This document shows positions 52,201 to 59,212 of a DNA stretch of 64,000 nucleotides, piece by piece. The notes beneath the pieces were generated by a model that had not been told where the DNA came from, made no database searches, and saw nothing but the letters and a program-made list of their open reading frames with translations. Source of the stretch: Brachypodius melanocephalos (Eukaryota; Chordata; Aves; Passeriformes; Pycnonotidae); NCBI GenBank assembly GCA_013398615.1, contig VZSR01000386.1:440848-504847 (forward strand), written 5' to 3'. Position numbers and translations under genes: made by a program. The number at the start of each line of letters is the position of its first letter. The first letter of the stretch is position 1.

Positions 52201-55200
52201 GTGCAAGGGGACAGACCAGGCTTGCACTCTCCCAGCCAGACCCTCATAGGGTGTCCTATGCTGCAGAGGCTTTTTCCACAGTAAAAGAATTAAGCACATG
52301 TTGATGTCTGTTATTGACATTAAGGACCTTTGAATCAGAAATCTAGGAATAAAAATACTGATGGTGGTTTTATTTTCATCCATAAGGAATAAGGGATGCC
52401 TGGGTGGGTGGGTAATAAAGGATACTGGGAGGCAAATTGGTGGCTCCAGACAACACTGAATATGCAAATCAATACCAGGAGCACATAATTGTCCTGGTTC
52501 CCGATCACTGCTCTGGATTTTCCCCAGACAGGTGTGTGAACCTGAGTGGGCATGTACCATCTGATAACTCACTGAGAAACAAACCAAGGTCTGGATGCAT
52601 TTCCTGGTACAATAGATGGTCCAGCTGACTGAAGCACATTTCTGTGGAGCAAGACACACTGTAAACCTTAGCCACAATCCCTGAACCATTGCATGACTCA
52701 TGGAGGCTTTTTATTCCTTCGAGACACACACAGCTGAGGCAAAGGGCTGAGGCAAAGGGAAAAAAGCCAGGCTGCTGGCTGAAGCACTGTGGTGGATCTC
52801 TGAAGATGCAGAGAACAACAGCAAGAGACTGCAAGCAGCCGTATCTATCCAATGGGAAAAACCACCAGGAAAGTACTAGAAACCCATCACACTCCAGGAA
52901 AATCAAGCATGAAGATATTAATGTAAGGAAGACATTGTTAAAAAACACACTCTTGGAAAGCTTGCATCCTCCTGTGGATTATAAAGCTACACAATTCGGC
53001 CAGGAATTGCATGGTGCCAATTAAAAAAAGGCAGCAAACGTGAGGGAGAGTTTGGAGGTTTGTTCCTTGGATCCCACTGCACACTGCAGATGCCAGATTT
53101 TCTGTTTTAAGGAGCATTTGGTGTGTTGAAATGTCTGTGATGGTTTCAAGAGAAGGACTATAAATAATACAGAAAGAAAATACTTCTGAAGGCACTATTT
53201 TAATTGAGGGGTTTCTAGGGGTTTCTAAAAGACCAGGGAAAATTTGAAACAGGCTTTCTAGCAAGGCTGTAAAATTTACCTCACATGACATTTTTAATGA
53301 ATAGACCAATTCTTGCCCAGGATGTCCCTGAGCTGCATCTGCAACTGGCAAAGACTTAGTGAGCTATTAAACATCACCTTTTGCTTTTCTCAGTGCACCT
53401 GAGTTCTGCTTGTAATCAAAAATCAGCATTTTGAAGTGAATACACCCTTGAACCAGCACAGATTTTGGCATGAACTTGTAGGAAACAGCAGCCAAAGTTC
53501 TCAGCAGGCAGTGAAAATCACTGAAGCTCCCAAACAGGCTGGGATGATGGCTAAGGTAGAATGGACCCATGGGGAGCAACCAGGAGGTGGGGAGCATCCC
53601 AGGGAGGCCAGGGATAGATGGTGCTTCCCCCCACATAAATCCAAGAAAAAGGAGATTCCCTGCTCTCACCATTCCTTCAGCAGCAAACTACCCACAGGGA
53701 AAGCAGCAAAGCCTTGGGAGGCAGCAGGAGCTGACAAGGGCAGTGGCCTGACAGAGGCCAGAGCCCCAGACTGAAGGTTTAACTAAAATAAGCGGTTTTT
53801 TCCTCCCAAGCAGTGTCCAGCCATCCCGCCAAGGCCACTCTGGGCCGGCACCAAGCTCCATGCAGCCCTAGAGCGGATCCCTGGAACAGAGTCAGCTCCT
53901 TGGAGGCCTGGAAAATATTCCCTGTGCTCTGCCTGTGCCATGTGGGGCTCAGGATTTGGCCAAGGCATAGGCTGCAGTCAACAGACCCGGTCCAGACCCA
54001 CCGAAGGACTTAAATCCTCCTCACTTCACACACTGGGTTCCACAGGCGATAAATCAGGCCCGCTGTGAGCGCGGGGTCGAGGCAGCGCACGCGGGCACAG
54101 CCCTGGGGACACCATTTTAGGCAATGTGTGAACACCAGCCACAGCACTGCTGGGCCCCCACTTCAGAGGCTGGGCTGGCACCCTGCATGGAGCAGGCACT
54201 TGGGTAAGGGGGTGATGGAGGAGCTCATGGGGAAAATGCCTTCAGGCGTCAGGTTGTGGGATGATGGGCAAGCAAGTTCGAGTATGGAGCACATACAGGA
54301 AGGAGGCAGGTCTGGGGGGCTGTGAACATCCCCATATCAAGGTGGTCACCAGTGTGTCAGCAAGTGTGGCAAACTCTGGAGCACCTTGAATCTCCCGTAC
54401 TCTGCCCTCGAGCCTGTCTGGAAGGACCCAGGCTCCAGCACCGTGGCAAGGGGACAGGGAATCTTGACCCCCCCAGGCCCTGGCAGACAGCAGCAGTCAC
54501 CTTTCCTCAGCTGAAGCTGGAGATGGGATAACAAAATGACACTTTCAAGAACAAATGCTGTTTGCTTTAGGAGAACATTAAGCAGATTAGGTATTGCAGT
54601 TGCTTAATTCGTCTCTGGCTGGAAACCATAAAAGGTTATTGCTGCGGGGAGCAGCCTCCTCAGAGGAATTCCCAGGGCAGAGTCGGAGAGGAAGCATCGC
54701 TCGCTGGGCTGGGATGGTTCCTGCACTATGCCAGAGCTTCCCATGGGTGAAACATGACAACTCTAGGCTGCTGCATGGGGAGGAAGGAAGCAGTGACAGG
54801 CATCCTTGGCATGTGACACTCTAGGATGGTCTCAGGGGGTTTGATGCTGTGGGGACAGCAGGATCAGCTGGCTGAGCTGCTCTGGCTCGAGGAAGAAGGC
54901 TTCATGCTGTTCTAATTGTGCCCAAGGCCACTGGGATCATAACAGAGATTTTCATAATTCCAGTTCAGACCTCCAGTCAAGCCCTCCCTCCTGTAACTGG
55001 CTGTGCTGATTTCCCTCAGACAGGCTGGTCACTGGAGCTGCACCCACAAGTGTCACAGCAGGTGACAACACCAGAGCAGCCACCACTGGAACAAGCCCTG
55101 CCAGCAGTGTCCCATCCTCACCTGCCTGTCCCTTGCCTTGGTGCAGGATGCTGCATGTCCCCGAGTGACCCTGGAGCCAGGCTGGAGCTGGGAGGGGACA

Positions 55201-58200
55201 CATCAGAGGAAAACATGGATGTGAGCTCTGGCCACACCAGTTACATCCTCCAACATCAAACACTGTCTGCAGTCCCACTGGGGAGAGACCACACCAAACG
55301 TGGCAGGACAAAGGCACTGGGCAGTTCTGCTCCATGAAACAATTCCAGGAGGAAGGAAAGACGAGAACGTCTGGGCATTTCCCAGCAGTCAGGAACAGAG
55401 AGTGTTGGGAAACCATGGAGAGCATCACGGACAAGAAATAAAAATGATTCCATCTTTCCCTGACTCACCCCTGCCCTTCTGGCCCTGCACCAGCTGTCCT
55501 TCACACATCCTGCTGCAGGGTGTCCAGAGCTATAGGGAATAACCTCTGGAAAGCAATGCTGAGCTCCCTGTGCCAAGATGGGCTGAAGTGCAGTCCCTTG
55601 CCTGGCGTGGGCCCCTCATGGCCAGCGCTGGCAGGGTGGGGATTGGCTCTGGGCAGGAGCAGGGGAAGATAAGCTGTCCCACACTGTAACACACTGTACA
55701 GAGCCCTGCCTTATCACTGCCCTGGGGCCGGGCTCTTGGGCACGGAGGGCACAGGAGCAGGGACTGTTCTCTGCTGTGTCACAGCTGAAGGGTCTCAGCA
55801 GGGCTGAGAGGGGTTTGCAGCCCCTCTGATTCCCTCCAAGTCACTGTGCAGGTTCCTGCAGTGCCTCCGGGGGGCACTGAGGGAAGGGCCCACATGGACC
55901 AGTGAGTGCCACACTACAGAACATCAGTGTGGGAGAGGGGCTGAGTAAGACCCGAGCATTTTGTGCCCAAGCACAAGTCCCAACAGGACAAACTGCTCTG
56001 CAAGCACCTGCTGAGGGTACCCAGGCCCTCTTCAAAGCAGTCAGTGCTTGGAAGCACCGTGAGGCTGATTCATTTGTTAGAGAAATCAGCCCACCTGAGC
56101 CTTTCCAGCCAGCCCATAACCCCCCCAGCAGGCACAGCACTGGGGAGGCTGGAGCAGAGTGTCCAGCTGGGGCCTGGGGGAGCTGCCTGGGGCTCACCAC
56201 ACGTCAGAGCCTGCAGGACCCCTGCCTCCTGCTCTGAAATAACCTTCCCTCAACTCTTCAGCTTGGATCTTGGTCTCCTGCACATCCACACCAGAAGAGA
56301 ACTGGGAGTGGGTGGGGAATAATGAAACAGAAAGAGGAGCAGGAACTCTGATGCTGCAGGTAAAGATACCCAAAAGCATCAGCCTGAAGGCAGTGTTTGC
56401 TCACAAGGACACGAGTGTCTGGCTCCTCCAGGACTGCAAATGTCCTGCTTCCCAGGGCTCTCACTTCCCTCTTTCCAAGTCACGCCAGGGCATGCAGAAA
56501 TGAGGCCAGTTCACACCAGTTGCTGCCATTTCCCACCCCTGCTGCTGGACACAGTGAAGCCCAGCCAGGGCCACCCAAACCGCCAGGACTCCAGACATGG
56601 GGGCTCTGCTCGTCAGCCCTCACTGAAAGATTGAAGGAATCTTTTCCCCCACATCTGCTCAAACACCAAACTCTGGTCAGGCAGCGTGCAGAGACAGCTG
56701 TCTGCAAGCACCAGGACCTCCAGCTCACTGCCAGCCATGAAACAAACTTATTACAAAACCAAAAGGCTGATATTTAACCCATTACTCAGCTCCTGGAGGC
56801 AATTATATGCCTTGAAAAGAAGATTAAATGGAAGGAAAAGTGTTAACCACCACTTAAGACAGTGTCCCCTGAAGGGAGGAGTGGGGGGCACCTTAAAACA
56901 AGCTTTGCCCGGGCCCCCGGGGTTCTTTGGTACCTGCTCAGTCCAGGACAAGCTGTCCCTGCCACAGCCCAGCTCCCGTCACACACTCAGCCCTCTGTCC
57001 CCACAGGCCATTACCTCGCTTAAAGGACCATCTCTTCTTCCAGCGCTTGGAAAACGATGGCCAGGAGTGGTTGAGCAGCGAGTCTGACATTGGGGAGCCC
57101 TGTGCAAGGTACAGCCCCGAGCAGGAGACGCCGGCACGGAGCACGGCAGAGCTCAGCGCGGTCTAAGGCAGCGCTGCAGGCTGCAGCCCAGGGGCTGCCA
57201 AGGGGGGAGTGGAGAAGCCAAGTGTTTTGTCAGAAGTATCAGCTGATGGAAGCTGTAGCCAGAGAGAAATTCCTGGTCCCTGGCGTTCCCACCTGTCTGG
57301 CAGGTCAGTGACTTCCTGCAGCTGGGCCTGGGGATTAGTGGCCTCGGAACACACACAGCCCCCGAGTGCTGCTGGAGGCTTGCAGGCAGAAACAGAAAAC
57401 AAGCTGTTAACACACCACAGCCCCTCTGCCCTCTGCCAAAGCCTCCCTGCTGCATTCATGGCTGTGAGCATGACAGACCATCACCTTTCAGGCACTTCTC
57501 ACCTGGCTAAGTAAGAGTTGATACTTTCAGGGCTTGATGTCTTTATAAGATGCTTATGAAGCCTCACTATTTACACTTTTTTCTTATTTTCAAGTGCTGT
57601 GGCACAGCCTCTGCAAAGGACTGCAAGAGACCCCGTCCATTCTCAACATCAGCATCATCTTGCAGCTCACAGCAAGTCCCAGCCTCCAGTCAAGCCCTCC
57701 CTGACAAGGGCATTTCTCCAAGCCTTCCTCAGCTCTCCCTCACAGAGAAGCAGGTGGGAGCAATCTCAAGCCACCCCAAGAGACCCAACTCCCTACCCTC
57801 CAAGCCCACTGCTACCAGTTGGCACCAACCCCACAGCCCAGACAGGCTCCAAACTTCACTCCCAACCCCTCAATTAGGCTGAAGAAGCCAGGTTTTACCC
57901 CAGTGCAGCTGCTGGGCTCTGGGGCCAGATCAAAACTCCTCCTTGCTATCAGCTGATGCCTGTGGCCTCACTAAGCAGAGCCCAACCAGTTTGGGAATGA
58001 CCACAGGTACCTCCACACCTGGAAGTCCAGGATGGGCTGGTGATACACAAAAGCAGGTGTCAAAAAGCATTTTTCTTGCCTGGCCACAAACCTCAAAGTG
58101 TCACCCACCCAGTACAGCCCTGTGTATAGCCCCTCTGCTTCCATCTCCCTGATAACACTGGGGACCAGCCCTGGAGTGAGCAGTCCAGAGTGGAATTTGG

Positions 58201-58676
58201 GGGTCCTGGGCATGGATCCCTCTCATGCACAGCTGTGAGCAGCGCCGGGGTGTGTTTGCAAACATTCAGCTATGGCATAGGAGCAGCAGGAGCCAAAAGC
58301 AGCACCCAAAGGGTGCCCAGCCAGCCCAGCACTGCCCCAGAGCCCACCATGATGACACCTGGGGGTTAAATCCTGGCCTCATCTCCTCCTCTTCACTCAC
58401 AGCAGAGCAAAACCCCGTGTGGGCTGAGCCTCCCCAGCCCATGTTTTGCACTGAAGCTCGTGCAGGAGGGAGGCTGCACCAACCCCAGCGCTGGGACTTT
58501 TGGCTTCGAGACAAGCTGCTCCCTCACAAGGCCTTGAGGAAGGTGAGCGACAACCCCGCCGTCGTGGGACGGAGCTTGTGAAGAGAGCAACTTACCCTGA
58601 GGGCTGGAGGCATCTCTGTGGCGGGTTCCTCGTGCACCCTCAGCTCTGACAGCCCCGACTTCTTCTCCAGCTGCTG
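13110..58676 (-). CDS. AKAP13: A-kinase anchor protein 13 (AKAP-Lbc/Brx), C-terminal part, 31 exons in window
   Basis: Spliced exons give 1573 residues plus stop, with every phase compatible. Domains in fragment numbering: linker with a PKA/14-3-3-type RRHSW site near 250; basic segment about 400-460; C1 zinc finger 465-511; DH about 640-860; PH about 890-1005; linker; coiled coil about 1216-1360; C-terminus KEDVIFF. The order and the DH/PH sequence ([36 protein letters not shown]) identify AKAP13. From family knowledge it anchors PKA, scaffolds PKC/PKD and p38 kinases, and its DH-PH unit activates RhoA/RhoC; PKA phosphorylation recruits 14-3-3 and inhibits GEF activity. The RII-binding helix lies in the large upstream exon and is not in this window. 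It is convergent with KLHL25, the same arrangement as in human. Coordinates span introns; each exon is listed separately. Confidence 0.95.
13363..13485 (-). CDS. AKAP13: AKAP13 exon, Ser/Pro-rich tail
   Basis: The acceptor TTTTCTTCAG and donor CCAG/GTATGC bracket 123 bases encoding ASVDQKQLLPPRLAG through RRSASPSLPSSQGPAFQP. The region is low-complexity and probably disordered. Its phases match both neighbours. Confidence 0.9.
13486..15191 (-). other. AKAP13: AKAP13 intron without other features
   Basis: AT-rich intronic DNA with GTATGT donor at its start and TTCTTCAG acceptor at its end. No repeat or extra exon was recognised. Confidence 0.7.
15192..15516 (-). CDS. AKAP13: AKAP13 exon after the coiled coil
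   Basis: The acceptor CCTCTTGCAG and donor TTCAG/GTATGT bracket 325 bases encoding SQMISHSMSFNGEGVE, LEYLERPDVARRDSTTLENR, VPIHLLSATNQIQK and KGSKEKGGKNKASHRTDSS. RRDST is a basophilic kinase-type site conserved in the family as I recall it. The exon ends in phase 1. Confidence 0.95.
16213..16680 (-). CDS. AKAP13: AKAP13 coiled-coil exon
   Basis: This 468-base, phase 0-0 exon encodes 156 residues from AVISQQDSYIEVQRATMADR to SGTFSPEMGQ. It is dense in E, R, Q, K and L heptads, for example RQLRERLSQDREELERQREA and YQHDLERLREAQRAVEKERE. From family knowledge this C-terminal coiled coil mediates self-association and partner binding that restrain the DH-PH module. Splice sites are CCCCTCCAG and GGCCAG/GTGAGG. 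Confidence 0.97.
17235..17282 (-). CDS. AKAP13: AKAP13 48-base microexon
   Basis: CCTCTTCAG and CTTCAG/GTAAAC bracket 16 codons, LVQRIQTLLQLLFSLQ. This is a hydrophobic amphipathic stretch leading into the coiled coil and matches the family motif LVQRIQTLSQLLLNLQ. Phase 0-0. It is too short to appear as a long open frame. Confidence 0.92.
17789..17845 (-). CDS. AKAP13: AKAP13 57-base microexon
   Basis: CCCTTATAG and TCTCAG/GTATGT bracket 19 codons, SDGTRLDDSSGFQPTVESQ. The position between the SSDAEEGSQ exon and the LVQRIQT exon, the resemblance to the family TESDPRLPTVLE segment, and phase 0-0 support it. Confidence 0.85.
18239..18351 (-). CDS. AKAP13: AKAP13 linker exon
   Basis: CTATTTCAG and CAAACT/GTATGT bracket 113 bases encoding SRKNSGGDQRQWEWRGPALT and SDVQLHDLSSDAEEGSQT. 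It is an acidic, Ser-rich linker between PH and coiled coil. Incoming phase 1, outgoing phase 0. Confidence 0.88.
19322..19453 (-). CDS. AKAP13: AKAP13 linker exon with RRAETFGGYD motif
   Basis: TCCCCAG and AAA/GTAAGA bracket 132 bases encoding AENLQDFIFTHFGSASCQPE and GSGLPRRAETFGGYDSSPSV. RRAETFGGYD is a strongly conserved AKAP13/GEF-H1-type motif and a likely basophilic phosphorylation site. Confidence 0.92.
20065..20253 (-). CDS. AKAP13: AKAP13 exon following the PH domain
   Basis: CTTCCTTCAG and CTGAAG/GTGAAT bracket 189 bases encoding ERLNMKDDLILQSLTEKQQI, YLEMAEVNGFEDHSQGSR and GDISENLQGEAILKSAVTE. The helix-forming segment EKQQIYLEMAE is a family hallmark. Phases 1-1. Confidence 0.94.
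20563..20654 (-). CDS. AKAP13: AKAP13 exon, end of PH helix and linker
   Basis: CTTTGGACAG and TTCAAG/GTAGTG bracket 92 bases encoding SCPDEEGGTFNEPEAERR and LAEARAAKLKDFQ. Incoming phase 2, outgoing phase 1. Confidence 0.93.
21028..21206 (-). CDS. AKAP13: AKAP13 PH domain exon (C-terminal half)
   Basis: TACTTTACAG and GAGAG/GTAAGG bracket 179 bases encoding [40 protein letters not shown] and SSKEERNSWMAHIRRAVER. The Trp in the NSWMAHI helix is the invariant PH tryptophan. In this GEF family the PH domain contacts activated RhoA and tunes exchange. Confidence 0.96.
22965..23041 (-). CDS. AKAP13: AKAP13 PH domain exon (central strands)
   Basis: TCTACTGTAG and TCTGTG/GTAGGT bracket 77 bases encoding DILAVLLTDVLLLLQEKDQK and YTFASV. 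These are PH beta strands. Incoming phase 1, outgoing phase 0. Confidence 0.95.
23868..24116 (-). CDS. AKAP13: AKAP13 exon joining DH and PH domains
   Basis: TTTCCCTTAG and CTCAAAG/GTACAG bracket 249 bases encoding AGTRDYEELTQALGLIKDTI, THVDAMVNECEKGQRLKEIM, GLLFRKDDMGQRRLLLDGML and YWKAASGRLK. The first half is the last DH helix, running into the linker helix and the first PH strands. Confidence 0.96.
24350..24745 (+). mobile_element. CR1 non-LTR retroposon 3' fragment in an AKAP13 intron
   Basis: About 395 bases match the CR1 3' region: GGTGGGAGAACTGGGATTGT, CCTGAAGGGAGCCTACAGGA, GAGTGACAGGACAA, TTAGATGGGATATTGGGAAG, CACAGGGTGCCCAGAGCAGC and the near-terminal CCCACCCAAATCAATCTGTG. It lies antisense to AKAP13 in the intron between two DH exons, about 145 bases from the donor at 24890. 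It is 5'-truncated. Confidence 0.88.
24890..25007 (-). CDS. AKAP13: AKAP13 DH domain exon (CR3 core)
   Basis: TTTTCCAG and AGAAG/GTGGGA bracket 118 bases encoding KIGNCSIVRRLGVQECILLV and [26 protein letters not shown] is the most conserved helix of Dbl-homology domains and contacts the Rho GTPase. Confidence 0.97.
26214..26339 (-). CDS. AKAP13: AKAP13 DH domain exon
   Basis: TTTTCAATTAG and ATAAAG/GTAAAC bracket 126 bases (42 codons), FSGENGERMKEKYAVFCCGH and NEAVSHYKDLLQSNKKFQNL IK. Phase 0-0. Confidence 0.96.
27042..27292 (-). CDS. AKAP13: AKAP13 DH domain exon (CR1 helix)
   Basis: TTTGCCCAG and AAACAG/GTGTGA bracket 251 bases encoding [40 protein letters not shown] and EEGSDRNYVIQNIGDLLVKQ. 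The ELMQTE..H.R.L helix is the first conserved DH region, with the Glu that contacts Rho switch I. Confidence 0.97.
27696..27836 (-). CDS. AKAP13: AKAP13 exon entering the DH domain
   Basis: TGGTCTAG and TTATG/GTAAGA bracket 141 bases encoding DAYSVSLRSEIETDAHEFEA, ESWSVAVEQPYAKRQRKDVI and KRQDVIYE. The ESWS...KRQDV segment is the conserved lead-in to the AKAP13 DH domain. Confidence 0.96.
27999..28111 (-). CDS. AKAP13: AKAP13 exon, acidic segment before the DH domain
   Basis: GGCCATTTAG and GGAAG/GTATGA bracket 113 bases encoding GLISGDMDEGDSGFIKFKQ and TSDDVVSLAPSTADSIFLE. A nearby second AG (AATTTCAG) would break the frame. The internal Met in GDMDEGD is a possible start for short GEF isoforms. 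Confidence 0.92.
28863..29007 (-). CDS. AKAP13: AKAP13 linker exon between C1 and DH
   Basis: TTGCCTCTTTAG and TTTGG/GTGAGT bracket 145 bases encoding ATSLKEQPRSLLLGPDGTPA and LSRNLGMTIAQRGHPQPSLN. Phases 1-2. The in-frame Met at 28928-28930 (LGMTIAQ) is the first Met downstream of the internal CpG promoter at 39.4 kb on the exon path. Confidence 0.92.
29008..31900 (-). other. AKAP13: AKAP13 intron without recognised features
   Basis: About 2.9 kb of AT-rich intronic DNA. A GC-richer patch lies at about 29950-30080. No exon or recognisable repeat was found. Confidence 0.6.
31901..31964 (-). CDS. AKAP13: AKAP13 64-base exon after the C1 finger
   Basis: TTCCTATAG and CCCCAG/GTTTGT bracket 64 bases encoding QKDLQHRPSGSPQSSPQCI and SP. 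The donor is weak, but phase 0-1 joins CSSIRPK to ATSLKEQ in frame. It is a Ser/Pro-rich linker too short for open-frame detection. Confidence 0.78.
33505..33572 (-). CDS. AKAP13: AKAP13 exon with second half of the C1 zinc finger
   Basis: GTGCATTTCAG and CCCAAG/GTGGGC bracket 68 bases encoding NCAVNVHKNCKSLLTECSSI RPK. It supplies the second Cys of the CxxC pair plus HxxC and the final Cys. Its first two bases complete an Asn codon begun at 46029. Confidence 0.95.
36225..36325 (+). repeat. A-rich low-complexity tract
   Basis: Consists of CAAAAACAA, a run of C, a run of A, then ACAACAACAACAA and AAAGAAAGAAGAAAAAGAAG. Simple sequence; the open frames across it are artefacts. Confidence 0.8.
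39180..39680 (-). promoter_or_regulatory. AKAP13: Internal CpG-island promoter with non-coding first exon of a short AKAP13 transcript (inferred)
   Basis: GC and CpG content jump sharply relative to the flanking AT-rich intron. On the gene strand the island holds GGGGAGTCCG/GTAAGAGACC, a perfect 5' splice site with the exon end at 39421. Upstream on the same strand are an ETS-like CTTCCGG (about 39496-39504) and an NRF1-like GCGCAGGCGC (about 39521-39532), both common in TATA-less CpG promoters. The candidate first exon (about 39421-39560) has no ATG. From here a transcript would splice to 33572 and omit the first half of the C1 finger. Short DH-PH forms of AKAP13 (proto-Lbc) are known in mammals; that this island drives one is my inference. 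An antisense or bidirectional promoter is the main alternative. Confidence 0.55.
39569..39620. repeat. 10-bp tandem repeat
   Basis: GGGACAGCGCA-type units repeat about five times in tandem (AGCGCAGGGACAGCGCAGGG). It lies between the CpG island core and the longer minisatellite. Confidence 0.85.
39621..40930. repeat. Minisatellite, roughly 30 degenerate units of about 35-45 bp
   Basis: Four near-identical 41-bp units start at 39707, 39748, 39789 and 39830 (core AACCCGTGTTTTCCTCTCAG then GGAGGACACACGGACACCCT). Diverged units continue to about 40930 with the theme TTTCCCCTCAGGGAGGGCAC, then an ACGG/ATGG and CACC box and AGCCTGC. The homogeneous block at the left end and decay to the right suggest recent expansion or gene conversion at one edge. 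The pyrimidine tract plus CAG in each unit looks like a plus-strand 3' splice site. The array abuts the upstream side of the internal AKAP13 CpG promoter. Confidence 0.9.
46029..46203 (-). CDS. AKAP13: AKAP13 exon with basic segment and first half of the C1 zinc finger
   Basis: CTCCTTCCAG and CCTGA/GTGAGT bracket 175 bases encoding GKNKEQLKEREKEKETKETK, ERCKDINGHQLVPGVFSSCT and SCSLCAKPLGNKSGLQCL. With the next exon it forms H-x12-C-x2-C-x11-C-x2-C-x4-H-x2-C-x6-C. The loop of 11 is shorter than the 13-14 of diacylglycerol-binding C1 domains, so this is an atypical finger. Confidence 0.96.
46681..46786 (-). CDS. AKAP13: AKAP13 exon, basic segment before C1
   Basis: CCTTTCAG and GATAAG/GTGAGA bracket 106 bases encoding NEESGKSDKAEKGTKVMRR and LSSLRSRVTGSWQKDK. 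VMRRLSSLRSRV is a conserved basic motif of this GEF subfamily. Incoming phase 2, outgoing phase 0. Confidence 0.95.
47147..47227 (-). CDS. AKAP13: AKAP13 exon, WFEFLSNE motif
   Basis: TTCCCTGCCCAG and AATGA/GTAAGT bracket 81 bases encoding GVKQRACVQEGSDSSQQ and NITWFEFLSNE. The WFEFLSNE ending is an AKAP13 signature. Phases 2-2. Confidence 0.93.
47510..47554 (-). CDS. AKAP13: AKAP13 45-base microexon
   Basis: CCTTGGTAG and CATGG/GTAAGT bracket 45 bases encoding RLIVQKVLQELKHYH plus part of a Gly codon. It is an amphipathic helix typical of the family. Incoming and outgoing phases are both 2. Confidence 0.92.
47762..47823 (-). CDS. AKAP13: AKAP13 62-base exon, reading frame uncertain
   Basis: TGTGTTCCAG and GTGTAG/GTATTG bracket 62 bases. 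The frame required by both neighbours (phase 0 in, 2 out) reads VLDPLLWRCWRRTTCPQTTC, which looks unlike AKAP13. A second frame reads GPPALEMLEKDHVSPDHV, which looks protein-like but ends in TAG at the exon edge and does not match either neighbour's phase. The exon could be shifted by a small indel, an assembly error or a different donor, or it may be alternatively used. Confidence 0.5.
48841..48871 (+). repeat. GT/G-rich simple repeat
   Basis: Short GTGTGTGTGGGGGGGTGGGG tract immediately left of the CR1 fragment. Confidence 0.7.
48877..49010 (+). mobile_element. CR1 fragment in an AKAP13 intron
   Basis: Contains diverged pieces of the CR1 3' region in order: TTCAACTACCTGACAGAGGA, AGAGAGAAGTAGGGCCAGAC, GCAGTGACAGGACAAGAGGC and AAATTCCAGCTAAATATAAG. 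No CR1 3' terminus is present. Confidence 0.7.
49210..49420 (-). CDS. AKAP13: AKAP13 exon, acidic linker
   Basis: CCCCTGATTAG and GAGGTG/GTGAGT bracket 211 bases encoding RFSLDVTELGSDPEQDDVEK, SCLQPHVSLQLPKGERG and VKVEIETLHPDLVASPSLQE V. It begins by completing the Arg codon of the RRR/FSL junction. Phase 2 in, 0 out. Confidence 0.93.
51026..51525 (-). CDS. AKAP13: AKAP13 500-base exon with PKA/14-3-3 site
   Basis: GCCTTTGCAG and CGCAG/GTACGG bracket 500 bases encoding EDSSSTELDVPAADLHSS, LLSDSALHGTEYYKDLG and LVRSMSTSRRHSWESPVSPV DCRRR. RRHSW (51061-51075) corresponds to the AKAP-Lbc site (Ser1565 in human) where PKA phosphorylation recruits 14-3-3 and lowers Rho-GEF activity. Incoming phase 0, outgoing 2. 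Confidence 0.95.
51823..51959 (-). CDS. AKAP13: AKAP13 exon with a GC splice donor
   Basis: The acceptor TGTCTTGCAG and the donor ATAAG/GCAAGT bracket 137 bases encoding SDCKPCLREFTDHHSPALVY and PTPKSFLPSLIAEDDSFCTS MAQDK. The donor is GC rather than GT, with an otherwise ideal AAG/GCAAGT context. The nearest GT, four bases on, would break the frame into the next exon. Confidence 0.9.
51960..57014 (-). other. AKAP13: AKAP13 intron without recognised features
   Basis: About 5 kb. No exon or repeat identified with confidence. A small CpG-rich patch is at about 54055-54105. Open frames here are short and unrecognisable. Confidence 0.6.
57015..57099 (-). CDS. AKAP13: AKAP13 exon, SWPSFSKRWKKRWSFKR motif
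   Basis: ACCTTGCACAG and AAGCGAG/GTAATG bracket 85 bases encoding GSPMSDSLLNHSWPSFSKRW and KKRWSFKR. Its last base plus the first two of the 51959 exon make a Gly codon. The basic-aromatic peptide resembles AKAP13 exons as I recall them. Confidence 0.85.
57100..58595 (-). other. AKAP13: AKAP13 intron without recognised features
   Basis: About 1.5 kb of moderately GC-rich intronic sequence. Nothing further was recognised. Confidence 0.55.
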
Positions 58677-59070
58677 CTGGAGCAGAGCGAGAAGCGGAGG
58701 CTCAGCGGGGAAGCAGCGGCCGTGAGGGCGGTTTGCTCACGGGGGCCGCTGGCTCAGCCCTCTCACCGCTTCCCCTTTCCGACGGCACAAACAAACCCAC
58801 CTCTGCCATGCTGCAGTTCCCACCGCACTGCCCCACTGCTGCTCGCTCCCACAGCCGCGGGGCTCTGGGCTCTGGAAGGGTCCAGCAAAGCCACCAGGAG
58901 GGCTGTGAGCCCCGAGGCAGCCGCTGCAGGGCCCTGGGAGCCCTGAAGTCACGATGGCTCCGAGGTGCAGCTATTGCCGCAACTGCTTCCTGTTCCCTTC
59001 GGGGAAAAACCGCTGCGTGTGCCCGGAGAGCCCCGCACGCCCGGCCCGGCCCGGCCCAGCCCCTGGGCTC
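58580..59070. promoter_or_regulatory. AKAP13: CpG-rich region next to an AKAP13 exon
   Basis: CpG density is raised at about 58550-58780 and 58850-59060 (GCAGCGGCCGTGAGGGCGGT; CGCACGCCCGGCCCGGCCCG). On the gene strand it lies just upstream of, and overlaps, the exon ending in GTAAGT at 58596. It may be another alternative promoter or only a GC-rich exon neighbourhood. Confidence 0.35.
58596..58676 (-). CDS. AKAP13: AKAP13 exon (candidate)
   Basis: The acceptor has a pyrimidine-rich run ending CTCTGCTCCAG, and the donor is CTCAGG/GTAAGT. The frame that ends in phase 0, as the next exon needs, is open: QQLEKKSGLSELRVHEEPAT then EMPPALR. Because the exon borders a CpG-rich segment it could instead be the end of an alternative first exon. 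The AG at 58677-58678 was chosen; AGs three and six bases on would drop one or two Gln. Confidence 0.65.
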
Positions 59071-59212
59071 CTTGCACCATGGCTCCTTAGCCTCCTACAC
59101 ACTGCTCCTCTTAACGAGTCCCTGGTCTTTGCTGTCACGGTTTGACCTTGTGGAGCAACAGGGACCCCAAAGCGCAGCAGGTCTGTCTTATGCAGGATGA
59201 AGTGACAGCACG

